Source: Pseudoalteromonas luteoviolacea B = ATCC 29581
Lineage (GTDB): Bacteria > Pseudomonadota > Gammaproteobacteria > Enterobacterales > Alteromonadaceae
Assembly: GCA_000333235.1 (NCBI GenBank)
Contig: CAPN01000027.1
Span: 1 to 49,872 of the forward strand
Direction of reading: 5' to 3'
DNA: 49,872 nucleotides
The notes beneath the pieces are model-generated. The model had not been told where the DNA came from, did no database searches, and was given only the letters and a program-made list of their open reading frames with translations. The number at the start of each line of letters is the position of its first letter. The first letter of the stretch is position 1. Positions 25,058-37,535 of the stretch are shown here, piece after piece. The translations under genes were made by a program, and so were the position numbers.

Positions 25058-27127
25058 TTAGTTTTGCAGTACAGAAATATCTGCTGTATTCATAAACAAA
25101 CGACTGAGCTGGGATAAAAGCGCTAGGCGATTCTGTTTCACCGCTTCATCCTCAGCCATTACCATTACGTTGTCAAAGAAGTGATCGACGGCGTCGCGAA
25201 GTGTCGCTAATCGAGTCAAAGCGGCTTGGTAGTCGCCTGCGGCATACAACGGTGCTAACTCGTCCGCCAAATTAGCGACTTGTGTTGCCAAGGCTTTTTC
25301 AGCATCCTCTTGAAGTAAGTGAGCATTAACTGCGGCTTCCGTTTCAACGTTATTTTTCGCCAGAATGTTATTCACACGCTTGTTCGCTGCAGCTAGACTT
25401 TCTGCTTCAGCAAGCGTACGGAAGTGACTTACTGCTTTTACGCGACGATCAAAATCTGCCGGTGAAGATGGACGTCTTGCGAGAACCGCTTGGATCACAT
25501 CAACAGCAATACCATCATCTTGATACCATGCACGGAAACGCCCAAGCATGAACTCAAAAACTTCCTCTGTAACATTTACATTGGAAAGCTTATCGCCAAA
25601 TAACTGTTGCGCTTTGTCGATAATAACTAATACATCTAGAGGCAATGCTTTTTCAACCATAATACGCAGAGCACCTATCGCAGCTCGACGAAGTGCAAAT
25701 GGGTCTTTATCTCCTTTTGGAGCTTGGCCGATTCCAAATATGCCTACGAGGGTGTCAAATTTATCAGCAAGTGCTACAGCAAAACTGATTGGATTGCTCG
25801 GTAAGGCATCGCCTGCAAAGCGCGGCATATACTGTTCATTCTGTGCCAACGCGACGCTTTCAGCTTCACCATCGATACGGGCATAATGCATCCCCATAAC
25901 ACCTTGCACATCAGTAAACTCCATCACCATGTTGGTCATGAGATCCGTTTTACTTAATAAACCAGCTCGCTCTGCTTGTGCTTTATCCGCACCCAGCTGT
26001 TCCGCAATAAACCCTGCAAGCGCAGCAATTCGTTCAGATTTATCTTTTAACGTGCCAAGTTGCTGTTGGAATAGAACGGTTTCAAGCGACGCTAAACGAC
26101 TTTCCAGGGTGTGCTTTTTATCTGTTTCAAAGAAAAACTTTGCATCCGCTAAACGAGGACGTACCACTTTCTCATTACCGGAGATAACGACCTGAGGATC
26201 TTTGCTTTCAATGTTTGACACGAACAAAAATTTGTTCAGTAACTTTCCTTCTTTATCTAACAAAGGAAAATACTTCTGGTCATCTTTCATCGTACAGATC
26301 AATGCTTCCGCTGGAACATCAAGGAATGATTCCTCAAACGACGCTGTAAGGGTTACAGGCCATTCAACCAAAGACGTCACTTCTTCAAGTAAATTCTCAT
26401 CCATCGCAACAACCGCATCCACTGCCTTAGCCGCTGCATTGATCTGATCTCGGATTAAGGATTTACGTGTTTCATAGTCCGCAATCACATACGCTTGTTT
26501 TAACGTCGTAAAAATGTCATCAGCATGGGCCAGTGTAATTCGTGCAGGATGGTGGAAACGATGGCCTTGTAATTCATTGCTTATCGTTTTGCCAAGCACT
26601 TCGCCTTTGACGACTTCATTACCAAACAACATCGCTACCGTATGCACGGGACGAATAAACTGAGTTTTATGTGCGCCCCAACGCATCGGTTTTGGAATAG
26701 GCAATTTAGCAAGCGCTTTATTGACCGCATCCGCTAATAAATCAGATGTCTTCTGACCTTCAACTTTTGCACGGTGTAATAACCATGCGCCTTTATCGGT
26801 TTCTAAACGCTCTGCTTCAGCAACTTCTATCCCGCATCCACGCGCCCAACCTTGAGCTGCTTTTGTTGCATTACCATCGGCATCAAATGCGGCACTTACG
26901 GCAGGACCACGCTTCTCAACTACTTTGTCTTGTTGCTGCGTAGCAAGCCCGTTAACACGTAAACCTAAACGACGTGGCGAGGCATACCAATCTACATGCT
27001 CGAAAGAAAGTTCTTGAGCGGCTAACTCTGCGCTGAAATTATCGGCAAACGCTTGCGCTAAGCCTCGTAATGCTTTTGGCGGTAACTCTTCAGTTCCAAT
27101 TTCAATCAATAGATTTTCAGTCGACAT
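25058..27127 (-). CDS. glyS: Glycyl-tRNA synthetase beta subunit
   Basis: The 689-residue beta subunit of the alpha2-beta2 bacterial glycyl-tRNA synthetase, which supplies tRNA recognition. It opens with the family start [20 protein letters not shown] and shows the conserved blocks [51 protein letters not shown] and [27 protein letters not shown]. The C-terminus forms the DALR-like anticodon-binding region. It lies two bases after glyQ in one operon. Confidence 0.97.
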   Translation of the reverse strand: MSTENLLIEIGTEELPPKALRGLAQAFADNFSAELAAQELSFEHVDWYASPRRLGLRVNGLATQQQDKVVEKRGPAVSAAFDADGNATKAAQGWARGCGIEVAEAERLETDKGAWLLHRAKVEGQKTSDLLADAVNKALAKLPIPKPMRWGAHKTQFIRPVHTVAMLFGNEVVKGEVLGKTISNELQGHRFHHPARITLAHADDIFTTLKQAYVIADYETRKSLIRDQINAAAKAVDAVVAMDENLLEEVTSLVEWPVTLTASFEESFLDVPAEALICTMKDDQKYFPLLDKEGKLLNKFLFVSNIESKDPQVVISGNEKVVRPRLADAKFFFETDKKHTLESRLASLETVLFQQQLGTLKDKSERIAALAGFIAEQLGADKAQAERAGLLSKTDLMTNMVMEFTDVQGVMGMHYARIDGEAESVALAQNEQYMPRFAGDALPSNPISFAVALADKFDTLVGIFGIGQAPKGDKDPFALRRAAIGALRIMVEKALPLDVLVIIDKAQQLFGDKLSNVNVTEEVFEFMLGRFRAWYQDDGIAVDVIQAVLARRPSSPADFDRRVKAVSHFRTLAEAESLAAANKRVNNILAKNNVETEAAVNAHLLQEDAEKALATQVANLADELAPLYAAGDYQAALTRLATLRDAVDHFFDNVMVMAEDEAVKQNRLALLSQLSRLFMNTADISVLQN

Positions 27128-27129
27128 GC

Positions 27130-28029
27130 TTAATCCTTACACAACGGAAAGCCAAGTGCTTCTCGCGCTTCATAATACGCTTGTGCACACGCTTTTGATA
27201 ATGCTCGAACGCGTAATATATAACGTTGACGTTCAGTCACAGAAATGGCGTGACGTGCATCTAATAAATTAAAGGCATGTGATGCTTTCATTACTTGTTC
27301 GTACGCTGGTAATGGTAAACCCGCTTCGATGAGCTTTTGACTTTCTTGTTCACACGTATCGAATTGTTTAAATAGTGCATCCACATTGGCGTGTTCAAAG
27401 TTATACTTTGATTGTTCAACTTCATTCTGATGAAAAACATCGCCGTAAGTCACTTTACCACGAGGGCCATCAGTCCAGACCAAATCATAGATACTGTCTA
27501 CGCCTTGTATATACATGGCTAGTCGTTCTAAACCGTAAGTGATTTCGCCTGTTACAGGGAAGCATTCAAGGCCCCCGACTTGTTGGAAATACGTAAATTG
27601 GGTTACTTCCATACCATTTAACCAGACTTCCCACCCAAGGCCCCATGCACCAAGGGTTGGTGATTCCCAGTTATCTTCAACGAAACGTATTTCGTTGGTT
27701 AGAATGTCTATCCCCATCGCCTCTAACGAGCCTAAGTACAATTCTTGTATGTTATCTGGTGATGGCTTCATCACAACTTGAAATTGATAATAGTGCTGAA
27801 GACGATTTGGGTTTTCGCCATAGCGGCCATCCGTTGGACGACGACAAGGTTGCACATAAGCACTCGACATTGGCTCTGGGCCAATAGACTTTAAAAATGT
27901 CATTGGATGGAAAGTACCCGCACCCACTTCCATATCGAGTGGTTGGGCGATAACACAGCCTTGCTGTGCCCAATAGTCCTGTAAAGCCAGGATCAACCCT
28001 TGAAAGGTTTTAATATCGTATTTTTGCAT
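27130..28029 (-). CDS. glyQ: Glycyl-tRNA synthetase alpha subunit
   Basis: The catalytic alpha subunit, a class II aminoacyl-tRNA synthetase that activates glycine. It aligns end to end with E. coli Gly[38 protein letters not shown], the motif 2 region [23 protein letters not shown] (here with CRRPT), and [20 protein letters not shown] near motif 3. An upstream in-frame GTG at 28065 would add 12 residues without a ribosome-binding site, so ATG 28029 is preferred on similarity, giving 299 residues. Confidence 0.96.
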   Translation of the reverse strand: MQKYDIKTFQGLILALQDYWAQQGCVIAQPLDMEVGAGTFHPMTFLKSIGPEPMSSAYVQPCRRPTDGRYGENPNRLQHYYQFQVVMKPSPDNIQELYLGSLEAMGIDILTNEIRFVEDNWESPTLGAWGLGWEVWLNGMEVTQFTYFQQVGGLECFPVTGEITYGLERLAMYIQGVDSIYDLVWTDGPRGKVTYGDVFHQNEVEQSKYNFEHANVDALFKQFDTCEQESQKLIEAGLPLPAYEQVMKASHAFNLLDARHAISVTERQRYILRVRALSKACAQAYYEAREALGFPLCKD

Positions 28030-28170
28030 AATGGCTTTTAATTGGTACTGATTAATTGACTCCACTCGCGCGTTGTTCTCACCGCACAGTTGGAGTTAGA
28101 TAATGATTGAAAATTATGCTCAGTATACCTTGTGGTGTAACAGGTTTTAAGCAATTTATCAGGTTGAATA

Positions 28171-28197
28171 ACAAAAAAGGAGGGCTTAGCCCTCCTT
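28171..28197 (-). terminator. Rho-independent terminator of gyrB
   Basis: On the minus strand an 8-bp GC-rich stem (AAGGAGGG / CCCTCCTT, 28177-28197) with a five-base loop is followed by a run of T. It lies 16 bp after the gyrB stop and ends the dnaA-dnaN-recF-gyrB unit. Confidence 0.9.
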
Positions 28198-28212
28198 CTT
28201 CCTTATTTGAAA

Positions 28213-30648
<2,436 letters not shown>

Positions 30649-31743
30649 TTATCTTGTTATTAGGTTGCCATGTTTCACGTGGAACATCTTTTGTTCTCGT
30701 TTCATGGGTTCCACAACACTAGCAATACTTTGCTCATCAATGGCTGTTATAAACAGCTGAGATTTACAAAGTAATAAAAGTCTAGCGACTAAATCCATAG
30801 TTTCTGAACTTAATTCAGAAGGTAAATCATCTATCAATAAAATTGATTGCTTATTGCTCTGCGTTTCGATGAGATCGTTTTGTGTTATTTTTAACGCATA
30901 GAGCAACAGCTTAAGTTGGCCTCGCGACAAAACCTGTTCCACACTAATACCGTTAATATGGAAATTAAAATCGCACTTATGAGGCCCCTTACTTGTATAG
31001 CCAAGCTTTACATCGCGCTCAAAATGACTTTCTAGTTCACTTTGTAGTGCTTCACCTGTTTTCCATCCTGGGGAAAATCGTATTTCCAAGCCCTCAGAAA
31101 ATGGCAGGCTGTCGATTATTTTACCAAAAAATAGCTCGGTAAACCTACTAATATACGCTTCTCGACACGCATTAACGCGTTCAGCCAGTCTAACAAATTC
31201 TTTATCCCAATACTTTATTTGTTCAGAATATTTCTTAGGCTTAGTTTTTAGCAACGCATTTCTTTGCTTTAAGACCTGAGAAAACTGTTGCCAAGCCAAC
31301 ATAAATTCATGTTCCACGTGAAACACACCCAAATCTAAAAAGCGACGTCGCTCTTTTGGTCCGCCAAAAAACAACGAATAGCTTTCTGGAGTGATCACTT
31401 GAACCGGTAGGAGTTGCGCTAACTCGGACATACGCCGTGCAACTTTACCTTGAATTTTAATTGAACTTTCACCCTGTGCATCTTTACTAATTCCCACTGG
31501 AACCTGTAAATGATGCAATGACTTTTTCCCGTGTACGACACAGCGATTCTGATTGTGCTTAATCAACAATTTTGTATTTGTAGTACGAAAAGATTTTCCA
31601 TGAGAAAGAAAAAAGATAGCTTCGAGCAGACTAGACTTTCCACTGCCATTTGCGCCTAGAATCACATTAACATGCTCACTAGGCGTAATAGTCATAGCCT
31701 CAATATTTCGAAAATGCGAGAGACTAAGTTGCGTGAGACTCAT
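30649..31743 (-). CDS. recF: DNA replication and repair protein RecF
   Basis: RecF is an SMC-like ATPase that helps load RecA at single-strand gaps through RecFOR. The 364-residue protein has the Walker A motif GANGSGKSSLLEAI, a signature region LSRGQLKLLLYALK and Walker B ILLIDDLPSELS. It lies in the dnaA-dnaN-recF-gyrB order standard near bacterial origins. Its coding sequence contains two perfect 16-bp ParB-binding (parS) sites, read as FHVKH near the C-terminus and FHVEH in the middle, listed separately. Confidence 0.96.
   Translation of the reverse strand: MSLTQLSLSHFRNIEAMTITPSEHVNVILGANGSGKSSLLEAIFFLSHGKSFRTTNTKLLIKHNQNRCVVHGKKSLHHLQVPVGISKDAQGESSIKIQGKVARRMSELAQLLPVQVITPESYSLFFGGPKERRRFLDLGVFHVEHEFMLAWQQFSQVLKQRNALLKTKPKKYSEQIKYWDKEFVRLAERVNACREAYISRFTELFFGKIIDSLPFSEGLEIRFSPGWKTGEALQSELESHFERDVKLGYTSKGPHKCDFNFHINGISVEQVLSRGQLKLLLYALKITQNDLIETQSNKQSILLIDDLPSELSSETMDLVARLLLLCKSQLFITAIDEQSIASVVEPMKREQKMFHVKHGNLITR
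30671..30686. promoter_or_regulatory. parS centromere site 1 (inside recF)
   Basis: The minus strand reads TGTTCCACGTGAAACA, identical to the 16-bp parS consensus bound by chromosomal ParB/Spo0J proteins (TGTTnCACGTGAAACA). It encodes FHVKH of RecF. Its location a few kilobases from dnaA is where chromosomal parS sites cluster. Confidence 0.88.
31310..31325. promoter_or_regulatory. parS centromere site 2 (inside recF)
   Basis: The plus strand reads TGTTCCACGTGAAACA, again a perfect parS, in the opposite orientation to site 1 and about 640 bp away. On the recF strand it encodes FHVEH. Two exact copies of a 16-bp site within one gene are very unlikely by chance. Confidence 0.88.
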
Positions 31744-31762
31744 AGTAAAATGGTACTACACG

Positions 31763-32866
31763 CTACAGACGCATTGGCATTACAACGTACATTGCCTCAG
31801 TACCGTCAACGCCTTCGATCAAAGCACTACTATTGGTGTCTGAAAGCGTAAACATCACATCTTCTGTTTTGAGTGTATTTAGTACATCTAGTAAATACGA
31901 CACGTTAAAACCGATTTCTAACTCAGCTCCGTCGTACATCACTTCAACAACTTCTTCTGCTTGTTCTTGCTCTGGGTTATTCGCGCTAATTTTTAATAAA
32001 CCACTACTTAGGTTTAAACGAACTCCACGGAACTTTTCATTCGACAATATCGACACACGTTGAAATGCACTACGTAACCAATCACGATTAGCAGTCACAA
32101 TCTTGTCGCCGCCACGAGGTAACACACGACGATAGTCAGGAAAACGCCCATCCACTAATTTACTGGTAAACGTAAATTCACTATCCACGATTCGAACATG
32201 GTTAGCACCAAACTGAATAGCAATTAACGTATCATCAGCGATCATTAGGCGCATAATTTCTTGCACCCCTTTACGAGGAATAATAAGTTGACGCTGAGTA
32301 CCAACAGATTCAACTAAGCGTGCTTGTGCAAGCGCAAGTCGATGTCCATCTGTCGCGACCGTTTTAATGTCCTGATTATCCACTTCGAACGACATACCAT
32401 TTAGATAATAACGCACATCTTGGTTTGCCATAGAGAACGCGGTACTTTCCAATAACGCGCGTAACTCAAGTCGAGTGAGTTGAAATTCTACTTCACCATC
32501 CCAAGACTCTAAGTTAGGAAAATCTTCTGCTGCCAACGTCGTTAAAGAAAACCGACTTTGGCCACTGGTTAACAATAACTGATGTTCTTGACTGGTTAAC
32601 GTCAACGTTGAACTGTCTGGTAAACTCTTACAGATATCCAATAACTTTTTAGCAGGAAGCGTAATTTTTGCATCCATTGCTTGTGTATCAAGCTCAACGC
32701 AAGCGACTAATTCGATTTCCAGATCGGTGCCCGTCATCGATAACTTGCCATCTTTAACTTCAAGTAATACGTTTGCTAAAATTGGTAACGTATGTTTTCG
32801 CTCGATTGCACCAGATACTTGCATCAATGGCTTTAAAAACTGATCTCTTGATATTGTTATTTGCAT
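31763..32866 (-). CDS. dnaN: DNA polymerase III beta sliding clamp
   Basis: The 367-residue ring-forming processivity clamp of the replicative polymerase. It opens MQITISRDQFLKPLMQVSGAIERKHTLPILANVLL, almost the E. coli start, and shows TDLEIELVA, FPNLESWDG, TDGHRLALAQ and the C-terminal YVVMPMRL that forms part of the hydrophobic partner-binding groove. It lies 14 bp after dnaA and 19 bp before recF, so all are co-transcribed. Confidence 0.98.
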   Translation of the reverse strand: MQITISRDQFLKPLMQVSGAIERKHTLPILANVLLEVKDGKLSMTGTDLEIELVACVELDTQAMDAKITLPAKKLLDICKSLPDSSTLTLTSQEHQLLLTSGQSRFSLTTLAAEDFPNLESWDGEVEFQLTRLELRALLESTAFSMANQDVRYYLNGMSFEVDNQDIKTVATDGHRLALAQARLVESVGTQRQLIIPRKGVQEIMRLMIADDTLIAIQFGANHVRIVDSEFTFTSKLVDGRFPDYRRVLPRGGDKIVTANRDWLRSAFQRVSILSNEKFRGVRLNLSSGLLKISANNPEQEQAEEVVEVMYDGAELEIGFNVSYLLDVLNTLKTEDVMFTLSDTNSSALIEGVDGTEAMYVVMPMRL

Positions 32867-32880
32867 GAGTGTTTTGACCC

Positions 32881-34260
32881 TTACGATGACAACGTTCTAA
32901 TTAAGTTTTGATAATCTTCTTTGACTTCGTGAGATTCATCTCGAAGCGCTTTTACTTTACGACATGCATGTAATACTGTCGTATGATCTCTACCGCCAAA
33001 AGCATCGCCAATTTCAGGTAAGCTGTGGTTGGTTAATTCTTTTGATAGCGCCATTGCGACTTGACGCGGACGAGCCACCGAACGACTACGACGTTTCGAT
33101 AACAGATCTGAAACACGAATACGATAATATTCTGCAACCGTACGCTGTATGTTATCAATGGTGACAAGCTTGTCTTGCAGCGCCAACAAATCACGCAATG
33201 CTTCTTTAACAAAATCGATTGATATTGGTCTTCCAGTAAAATTCGCGTTAGCAATAACCCGATTCAACGCCCCTTCTAACTCGCGTACATTTGAACGCAA
33301 TTTTTTAGCAATAAAAAACGCGACTTCGTGAGGCAAATTAATATTACTTTGTTGCGCCTTTTTCATTAAAATTGCTACTCGAGTTTCTAGTTCAGGTGGC
33401 TCAATGGCAATCGTTAATCCCCATCCGAACCGAGACTTTAAGCGATCTTCTACGCCTTCAATTTCTTTCGGATATCGATCTGAGGTTAAAATAATTTGCT
33501 GATTGCCCTCTAAAAGGGCATTAAAGGTATGAAAGAACTCTTCTTGAGACCGCTCTTTATTGGCAAAGAATTGAATATCATCGATCATTAATGCATCGAC
33601 ACTACGATAGAAACGTTTAAATTCTTCAATCGCATTATTCTGTAATGCTTTAACCATATCTTGCACAAACCGCTCAGAATGCATATACACTATTTTTGCG
33701 TCTTGTTTCTTAGCTAAAATACCATTACCAACGGCATGCAATAAGTGAGTCTTACCGAGACCCGTACCACCATAAATAAACACTGGATTAAAGGCCGAAC
33801 CTGGGTTGTCTGCAACTTGAACTGCAGCCGCTTTTGCCAATTGGTTGGACTTACCTTCAACAAAGTTGTCAAAGGTATAGTTTTCTTTGATATTAGTTTT
33901 AAAGCCAGATTTGGGCGCTGGTTCAACTTTTTCTGGTTTTTCTGGCGCTTTTAGAATGTCTGTACCACTTACACCTAACTGTTCTACTTTTGATACAGGT
34001 GCTGTTGGTATCACCGGTTTACTGCCAACATCGAAGCGCAATTCTGGCGCTTCGTTCCCACAGATCTCAACCAATAATTCATTAATTCGATTAAGGTACT
34101 TTTCCCGTACCCAATCTAGTACAAATCGATTCGGCGCATATATCGTGAGCGTATCTTCTGTGCTTTCCGCTTGTAGGGGTCTAACCCACATGTTGAATTG
34201 CTGAGCAGGAAGCTCATCTTGCAAAACATATAAACAACTTTGCCAAACCGACAGATACAC
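32881..34260 (-). CDS. dnaA: Chromosomal replication initiator DnaA
   Basis: DnaA-ATP opens the replication origin. Domain I starts [17 protein letters not shown]; domain III has Walker [12 protein letters not shown] and Walker [13 protein letters not shown]; domain IV has the DNA-binding signature [38 protein letters not shown] (read in two parts). I place the start at GTG 34260: GGAG lies seven bases before it and the result (459 residues) begins like E. coli DnaA; an ATG at 34299 would add 13 unrelated residues. A DnaA box lies in the short leader (34286) and a perfect one at 34372, fitting autoregulation. Confidence 0.96.
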   Translation of the reverse strand: MYLSVWQSCLYVLQDELPAQQFNMWVRPLQAESTEDTLTIYAPNRFVLDWVREKYLNRINELLVEICGNEAPELRFDVGSKPVIPTAPVSKVEQLGVSGTDILKAPEKPEKVEPAPKSGFKTNIKENYTFDNFVEGKSNQLAKAAAVQVADNPGSAFNPVFIYGGTGLGKTHLLHAVGNGILAKKQDAKIVYMHSERFVQDMVKALQNNAIEEFKRFYRSVDALMIDDIQFFANKERSQEEFFHTFNALLEGNQQIILTSDRYPKEIEGVEDRLKSRFGWGLTIAIEPPELETRVAILMKKAQQSNINLPHEVAFFIAKKLRSNVRELEGALNRVIANANFTGRPISIDFVKEALRDLLALQDKLVTIDNIQRTVAEYYRIRVSDLLSKRRSRSVARPRQVAMALSKELTNHSLPEIGDAFGGRDHTTVLHACRKVKALRDESHEVKEDYQNLIRTLSS

Positions 34261-34285
34261 TATGCACTCCAAGTCATTAAACGAG

Positions 34286-34621
34286 TTATCCACGGACACC
34301 CTAATTGGTATCAGTTCACTCGCGATTATCGTTCTATTTAAGAGGTGAAAGCTGGGTATTATGAAGCTACTTTATCCACAAGTTCAATATTGACATTTTT
34401 GAAAAACTCGATCTGAGCACACAAACAAATTAAAACCTTGTTTTTAATAAACATTTATTTTCACCAACGCCTTAAGATCCTAGCATAAAAGCGCTAAGAT
34501 CTCGAACCAAAATGTCGATCAAATTGACTTTTCCCAAGGTTTTTTTCACATTATCTACATAAACTGTGGAAAAGTCTTAGATTTATAGATCTTGCGAGAT
34601 CGTCAAGTTGATCTTAAGATC
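34286..34621. other. dnaA-rpmH intergenic region with DnaA-box-like and GATC clusters (oriC or dnaA control region)
   Basis: DnaA boxes or near-boxes: TTATCCACG at 34286, perfect TTATCCACA at 34372, and a cluster of three weaker ones at 34542 (TTTTTCACA), 34551 (TTATCTACA) and 34565 (TTTTCCACA on the minus strand). GATC (Dam/SeqA) sites occur at 34410, 34476, 34498, 34517, 34588, 34598, 34610 and 34618, the last four within 34 bp. An AT-rich stretch covers about 34421-34470. Pseudomonas has oriC in this position, whereas Vibrio and Shewanella have it near mnmG. The same features could instead serve dnaA promoter control and sequestration. Confidence 0.5.
34372..34380 (+). promoter_or_regulatory. 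Perfect DnaA box TTATCCACA
   Basis: An exact match to the strongest DnaA-binding 9-mer, 112 bp upstream of the dnaA start codon. With the TTATCCACG near-match at 34286 it forms a same-orientation pair flanking the likely dnaA promoter. Confidence 0.8.
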
Positions 34622-34726
34622 GCACCACTGCCCAGCTTATTCATTCGACTGGATAGCACATCTCTATAAAGGTGTTCGTTTCTTTGCAAGTTGCTGCAAA
34701 AATCAGCAGCACAACACAGATTATGA

Positions 34727-34755
34727 TTGACTTTATCCTGGTGCGGCAGTAATAT
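34727..34755 (+). promoter_or_regulatory. Sigma70 promoter of rpmH-rnpA-yidD-yidC
   Basis: TTGACT (34727-34732), a 17-bp spacer and TAATAT (34750-34755), near consensus with ideal spacing. It leaves a leader of about 70 nt before rpmH. Confidence 0.75.
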
Positions 34756-34834
34756 CTCGCGCTCGCAATGGCACCTGTGCCAGGATCGCGACCTGCATAG
34801 GATGTTTTAACTTAACCGATCGGATGGAATTGTT

Positions 34835-34969
34835 ATGAAAAGAACTTTTCAACCTAGCGTATTAAAGCGCAAGCGTACTCACGGTTTCCGTGCTCGTATG
34901 GCTACTAAAAACGGCCGCAAAGTATTAGCGCGTCGTCGTGCTAAAGGCCGTAAAGAACTAAGCGCATAA
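34835..34969 (+). CDS. rpmH: 50S ribosomal protein L34
   Basis: A 44-residue, very basic protein: [20 protein letters not shown], then [24 protein letters not shown]. This is the complete L34 sequence pattern, a small protein of the large ribosomal subunit. It is followed after five bases by rnpA, the classic rpmH-rnpA pair, and is preceded by a strong promoter. Confidence 0.98.
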   Translation: MKRTFQPSVLKRKRTHGFRARMATKNGRKVLARRRAKGRKELSA

Positions 34970-34974
34970 GCTTA

Positions 34975-35412
34975 GTGAAAGGCTTTGGCTTTGGTAGGGA
35001 GTTACGTCTGTTAACTCCCTCTCACTACTCTCGAATCTTCCAAGAACCAGCTCGCGCTGCGACTCCTTTTTTCACTTTACTTGCAAAACCAAATGACGCT
35101 GCAACACCCAGACTTGGATTAACCGTTGCCAAAAAACACGTTAAACAAGCAAATCAACGTAATCGCATAAAACGTCTTGCTCGTGAAAGTTTTCGGTTAA
35201 ATCGTCATCAGCTTGATAACATTGATATTGTATTAATGGTTAAAACAGGCATCGACGAGCAAACCAACGAAGAGATCACCAAACAACTTAATAAGCTATG
35301 GCGTAAAATCAATGAGCGCTGTCAGCCTGGTTACACACCGCCTCCTTTTACACCGCGTGATAAACGCCAAAACAAAGGAAAAAGCAGCAAAACACCGCGT
35401 ACTCAACGTTAA
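34975..35412 (+). CDS. rnpA: Ribonuclease P protein component
   Basis: The protein subunit of RNase P, which assists the catalytic RNA in 5' maturation of tRNAs. Family motifs are [12 protein letters not shown] near the N-terminus, [29 protein letters not shown] (the RNR signature, here in part) and the D-I-V-L-MVK strand. It starts with GTG five bases after rpmH. The C-terminal 25 residues after YTPPPFTP are a basic, proline-rich tail longer than in E. coli; total length is 145. Confidence 0.95.
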   Translation: MKGFGFGRELRLLTPSHYSRIFQEPARAATPFFTLLAKPNDAATPRLGLTVAKKHVKQANQRNRIKRLARESFRLNRHQLDNIDIVLMVKTGIDEQTNEEITKQLNKLWRKINERCQPGYTPPPFTPRDKRQNKGKSSKTPRTQR

Positions 35413-35476
35413 GCGTGGTAAATTTTCTGACTTTGCGGTAGTCTTAGCTCACCTTTTAATCATAGCGTATTCGCCC

Positions 35477-35746
35477 ATGCCAAATGCATTGCGATGCCTT
35501 CCTAAGCAACTGGCGTTGGCCTTTATTCGTGGCTATCAACGATTCATCAGTCCACTGCTTGGACCGCATTGTCGATTCAATCCCACTTGTTCACACTATG
35601 CAATTTTAGCGATAAATTTGCATGGATTGCGAAAAGGGAGTTGGTTAGCGCTCAAACGCATATTAAAATGTCACCCTTTAAATCCCGGTGGGGATGATCC
35701 TGTGCCGGGAAAATCGAAACCGAATAATCACCAACACGAGAAATAA
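35477..35746 (+). CDS. yidD: Membrane protein insertion efficiency factor YidD
   Basis: A small (89-residue) membrane-associated protein thought to aid insertion of inner-membrane proteins together with YidC. The family signature is clear: [25 protein letters not shown] followed by [24 protein letters not shown], including the conserved cysteines. The frame is open upstream and overlaps rnpA, but ATG 35477 gives the family start; no good ribosome-binding site is visible there, so translation may be coupled. yidC starts nine bases after the stop. Confidence 0.92.
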   Translation: MPNALRCLPKQLALAFIRGYQRFISPLLGPHCRFNPTCSHYAILAINLHGLRKGSWLALKRILKCHPLNPGGDDPVPGKSKPNNHQHEK

Positions 35747-35754
35747 GAGCTGTT

Positions 35755-37380
35755 ATGGAATCGCAACGCACGTTTTTATTTATCGGTTTACTGCTTGTGT
35801 CTTTTTTACTGTTCACTGAATGGCAAAAAGAGACCAACCAGCCAAAAGCTGATACCAGTGCCACACAAACTGTGACTAATACGTCACTAAACGACAACGC
35901 CGATGTGCCAACTTCGAGCACAGGCATCCCTGTCCTAACCCCTTCAGTAGACCGTCAAGTGATCACCGTAACCACTGATGTGTTGGCCGTGAAAATCGAC
36001 ACTAAAGGTGGTGACATTGTCGAAGCAAAATTGCTTCAACACATGGAATCACATGGTAGTGATACCCCTTACTTGTTATTAGGTGAATTCGATGGCAGAC
36101 AATACGTTTCACAAAGCGGTCTAGTTGGTTTAAATGGTCCCGATGCAGCACAGCAAGGCCGTCCAGTTTATACCTCAGAACAAAGTGAATACACACTTAC
36201 AGGTGACGAACTACGAGTACCTTTGAGTTTTGTGGATAGCAATGGTGTGCAATACACGAAAACCTACGTGTTTAAAGCAAATCGTTATGATGTGGCACTA
36301 CAGTACGACATTAACAACGTGACCGAGAACCCAGTTCAAGTGCAGCTATACACTCAGATCAAACGCACCGTTCAAGACAAAGGCAGTATGATCGATCAGA
36401 CCTACCTCGGTGCGACTTACGGCACCGTGGATGAGCCTTACGAAAAATATTCCTTCAGTGACATGAGTGAAGCCAACCTAAATAAATCAACGCAAGGCGG
36501 TTACATCGCGTTTATCCAGCATTGGTTTGTTAGCGCTTGGGTTCCAGATCAAGCAAGCCAAAATCAAATCTACTCCGCGATCCGCAGTGGTCAGGGGATC
36601 ATTGGTATTAAAGCTGAACCGACAAATGTTGCGGCAGGACAAACATCAACCATTGCCGCCACTTACTACATGGGTCCAAAAGACACTGACGCGCTTGAGG
36701 CTATCCATACTGATCTCGACCTTACGGTAGACTATGGTTGGTTATGGTTCATCTCTCAACCATTGCTCACCTTATTGAAATTCTTATACGGCTTAATTGG
36801 TAACTGGGGTGTGGCGATTATCGCAATCACAGTGATTGTAAAAACAGCCCTTTATCCACTCACCAAGGCACAATATACCTCTATGGCGAAAATGCGCATG
36901 CTGCAACCTAAAATGCAAGCATTGAAAGAGCGTTTTGGTGATGACCGTCAGAAATTTGGTCAAGCAATGATGGAGTTATACCGTAAAGAGCAAGTTAATC
37001 CGATGGGCGGTTGTTTCCCATTATTACTGCAAATGCCAATCTTCCTGGCGCTATTTTATGTGTTCTTAGAATCAACAGAGTTACGTCATGCAGAGTTTGC
37101 TCTGTGGTTAACAGACTTATCGTCTAAAGATCCGTACTATGTGCTACCAATCCTATTCGGTGCCAGTATGTTCTTGACTCAGAAGTTGCAACCGATGACG
37201 GTTACCGATCCGATGCAGCAAAAGATGATGACGTGGATGCCAGTTATTTTCTCTGTATTCTTCTTATGGTTCCCATCAGGTCTTGTACTTTACTGGTTAG
37301 TTTCTAACTTAATCTCCATCGCTCAGATGCTTATCATCTACCGAGGCATGGAGAAAAAAGGCATGAATGTTCGCGGTTAA
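35755..37380 (+). CDS. yidC: Membrane protein insertase YidC
   Basis: YidC inserts and folds inner-membrane proteins, alone or with SecYEG. The 541-residue protein has the N-terminal transmembrane anchor (TFLFIGLLLVSFLLF), a large periplasmic P1 domain (about 60-340), then the conserved five-helix core with WGVAIIAITVIVKTALYPLT carrying the functional arginine-equivalent region, the cytoplasmic hairpin KMRMLQPKMQALKERFGDD, and MGGCFPLLLQMPIFLALFYV. The C-terminal helix ends in a basic tail. A terminator follows. Confidence 0.97.
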   Translation: MESQRTFLFIGLLLVSFLLFTEWQKETNQPKADTSATQTVTNTSLNDNADVPTSSTGIPVLTPSVDRQVITVTTDVLAVKIDTKGGDIVEAKLLQHMESHGSDTPYLLLGEFDGRQYVSQSGLVGLNGPDAAQQGRPVYTSEQSEYTLTGDELRVPLSFVDSNGVQYTKTYVFKANRYDVALQYDINNVTENPVQVQLYTQIKRTVQDKGSMIDQTYLGATYGTVDEPYEKYSFSDMSEANLNKSTQGGYIAFIQHWFVSAWVPDQASQNQIYSAIRSGQGIIGIKAEPTNVAAGQTSTIAATYYMGPKDTDALEAIHTDLDLTVDYGWLWFISQPLLTLLKFLYGLIGNWGVAIIAITVIVKTALYPLTKAQYTSMAKMRMLQPKMQALKERFGDDRQKFGQAMMELYRKEQVNPMGGCFPLLLQMPIFLALFYVFLESTELRHAEFALWLTDLSSKDPYYVLPILFGASMFLTQKLQPMTVTDPMQQKMMTWMPVIFSVFFLWFPSGLVLYWLVSNLISIAQMLIIYRGMEKKGMNVRG

Positions 37381-37408
37381 TCGCACCAACATAGCCTTCT
37401 AATCTAAC

Positions 37409-37434
37409 AGCCAGTGTTCATCACTGGCTTTTTT
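37409..37434 (+). terminator. Rho-independent terminator after yidC
   Basis: A perfect 8-bp stem (AGCCAGTG / CACTGGCT) with a TTCAT loop, followed by a T-run. It ends the rpmH-yidC operon and leaves mnmE with its own promoter in 37435-37535. Confidence 0.88.
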
Positions 37435-37535
37435 ATTTTAGGAAGTTCCTAGCCATTCATACCGGTCTATCACTACCCCCTTTTTCATGCATTGCTGTAC
37501 AATAAGCACATTGTATTTTGAAGTGGCGATAAGTC

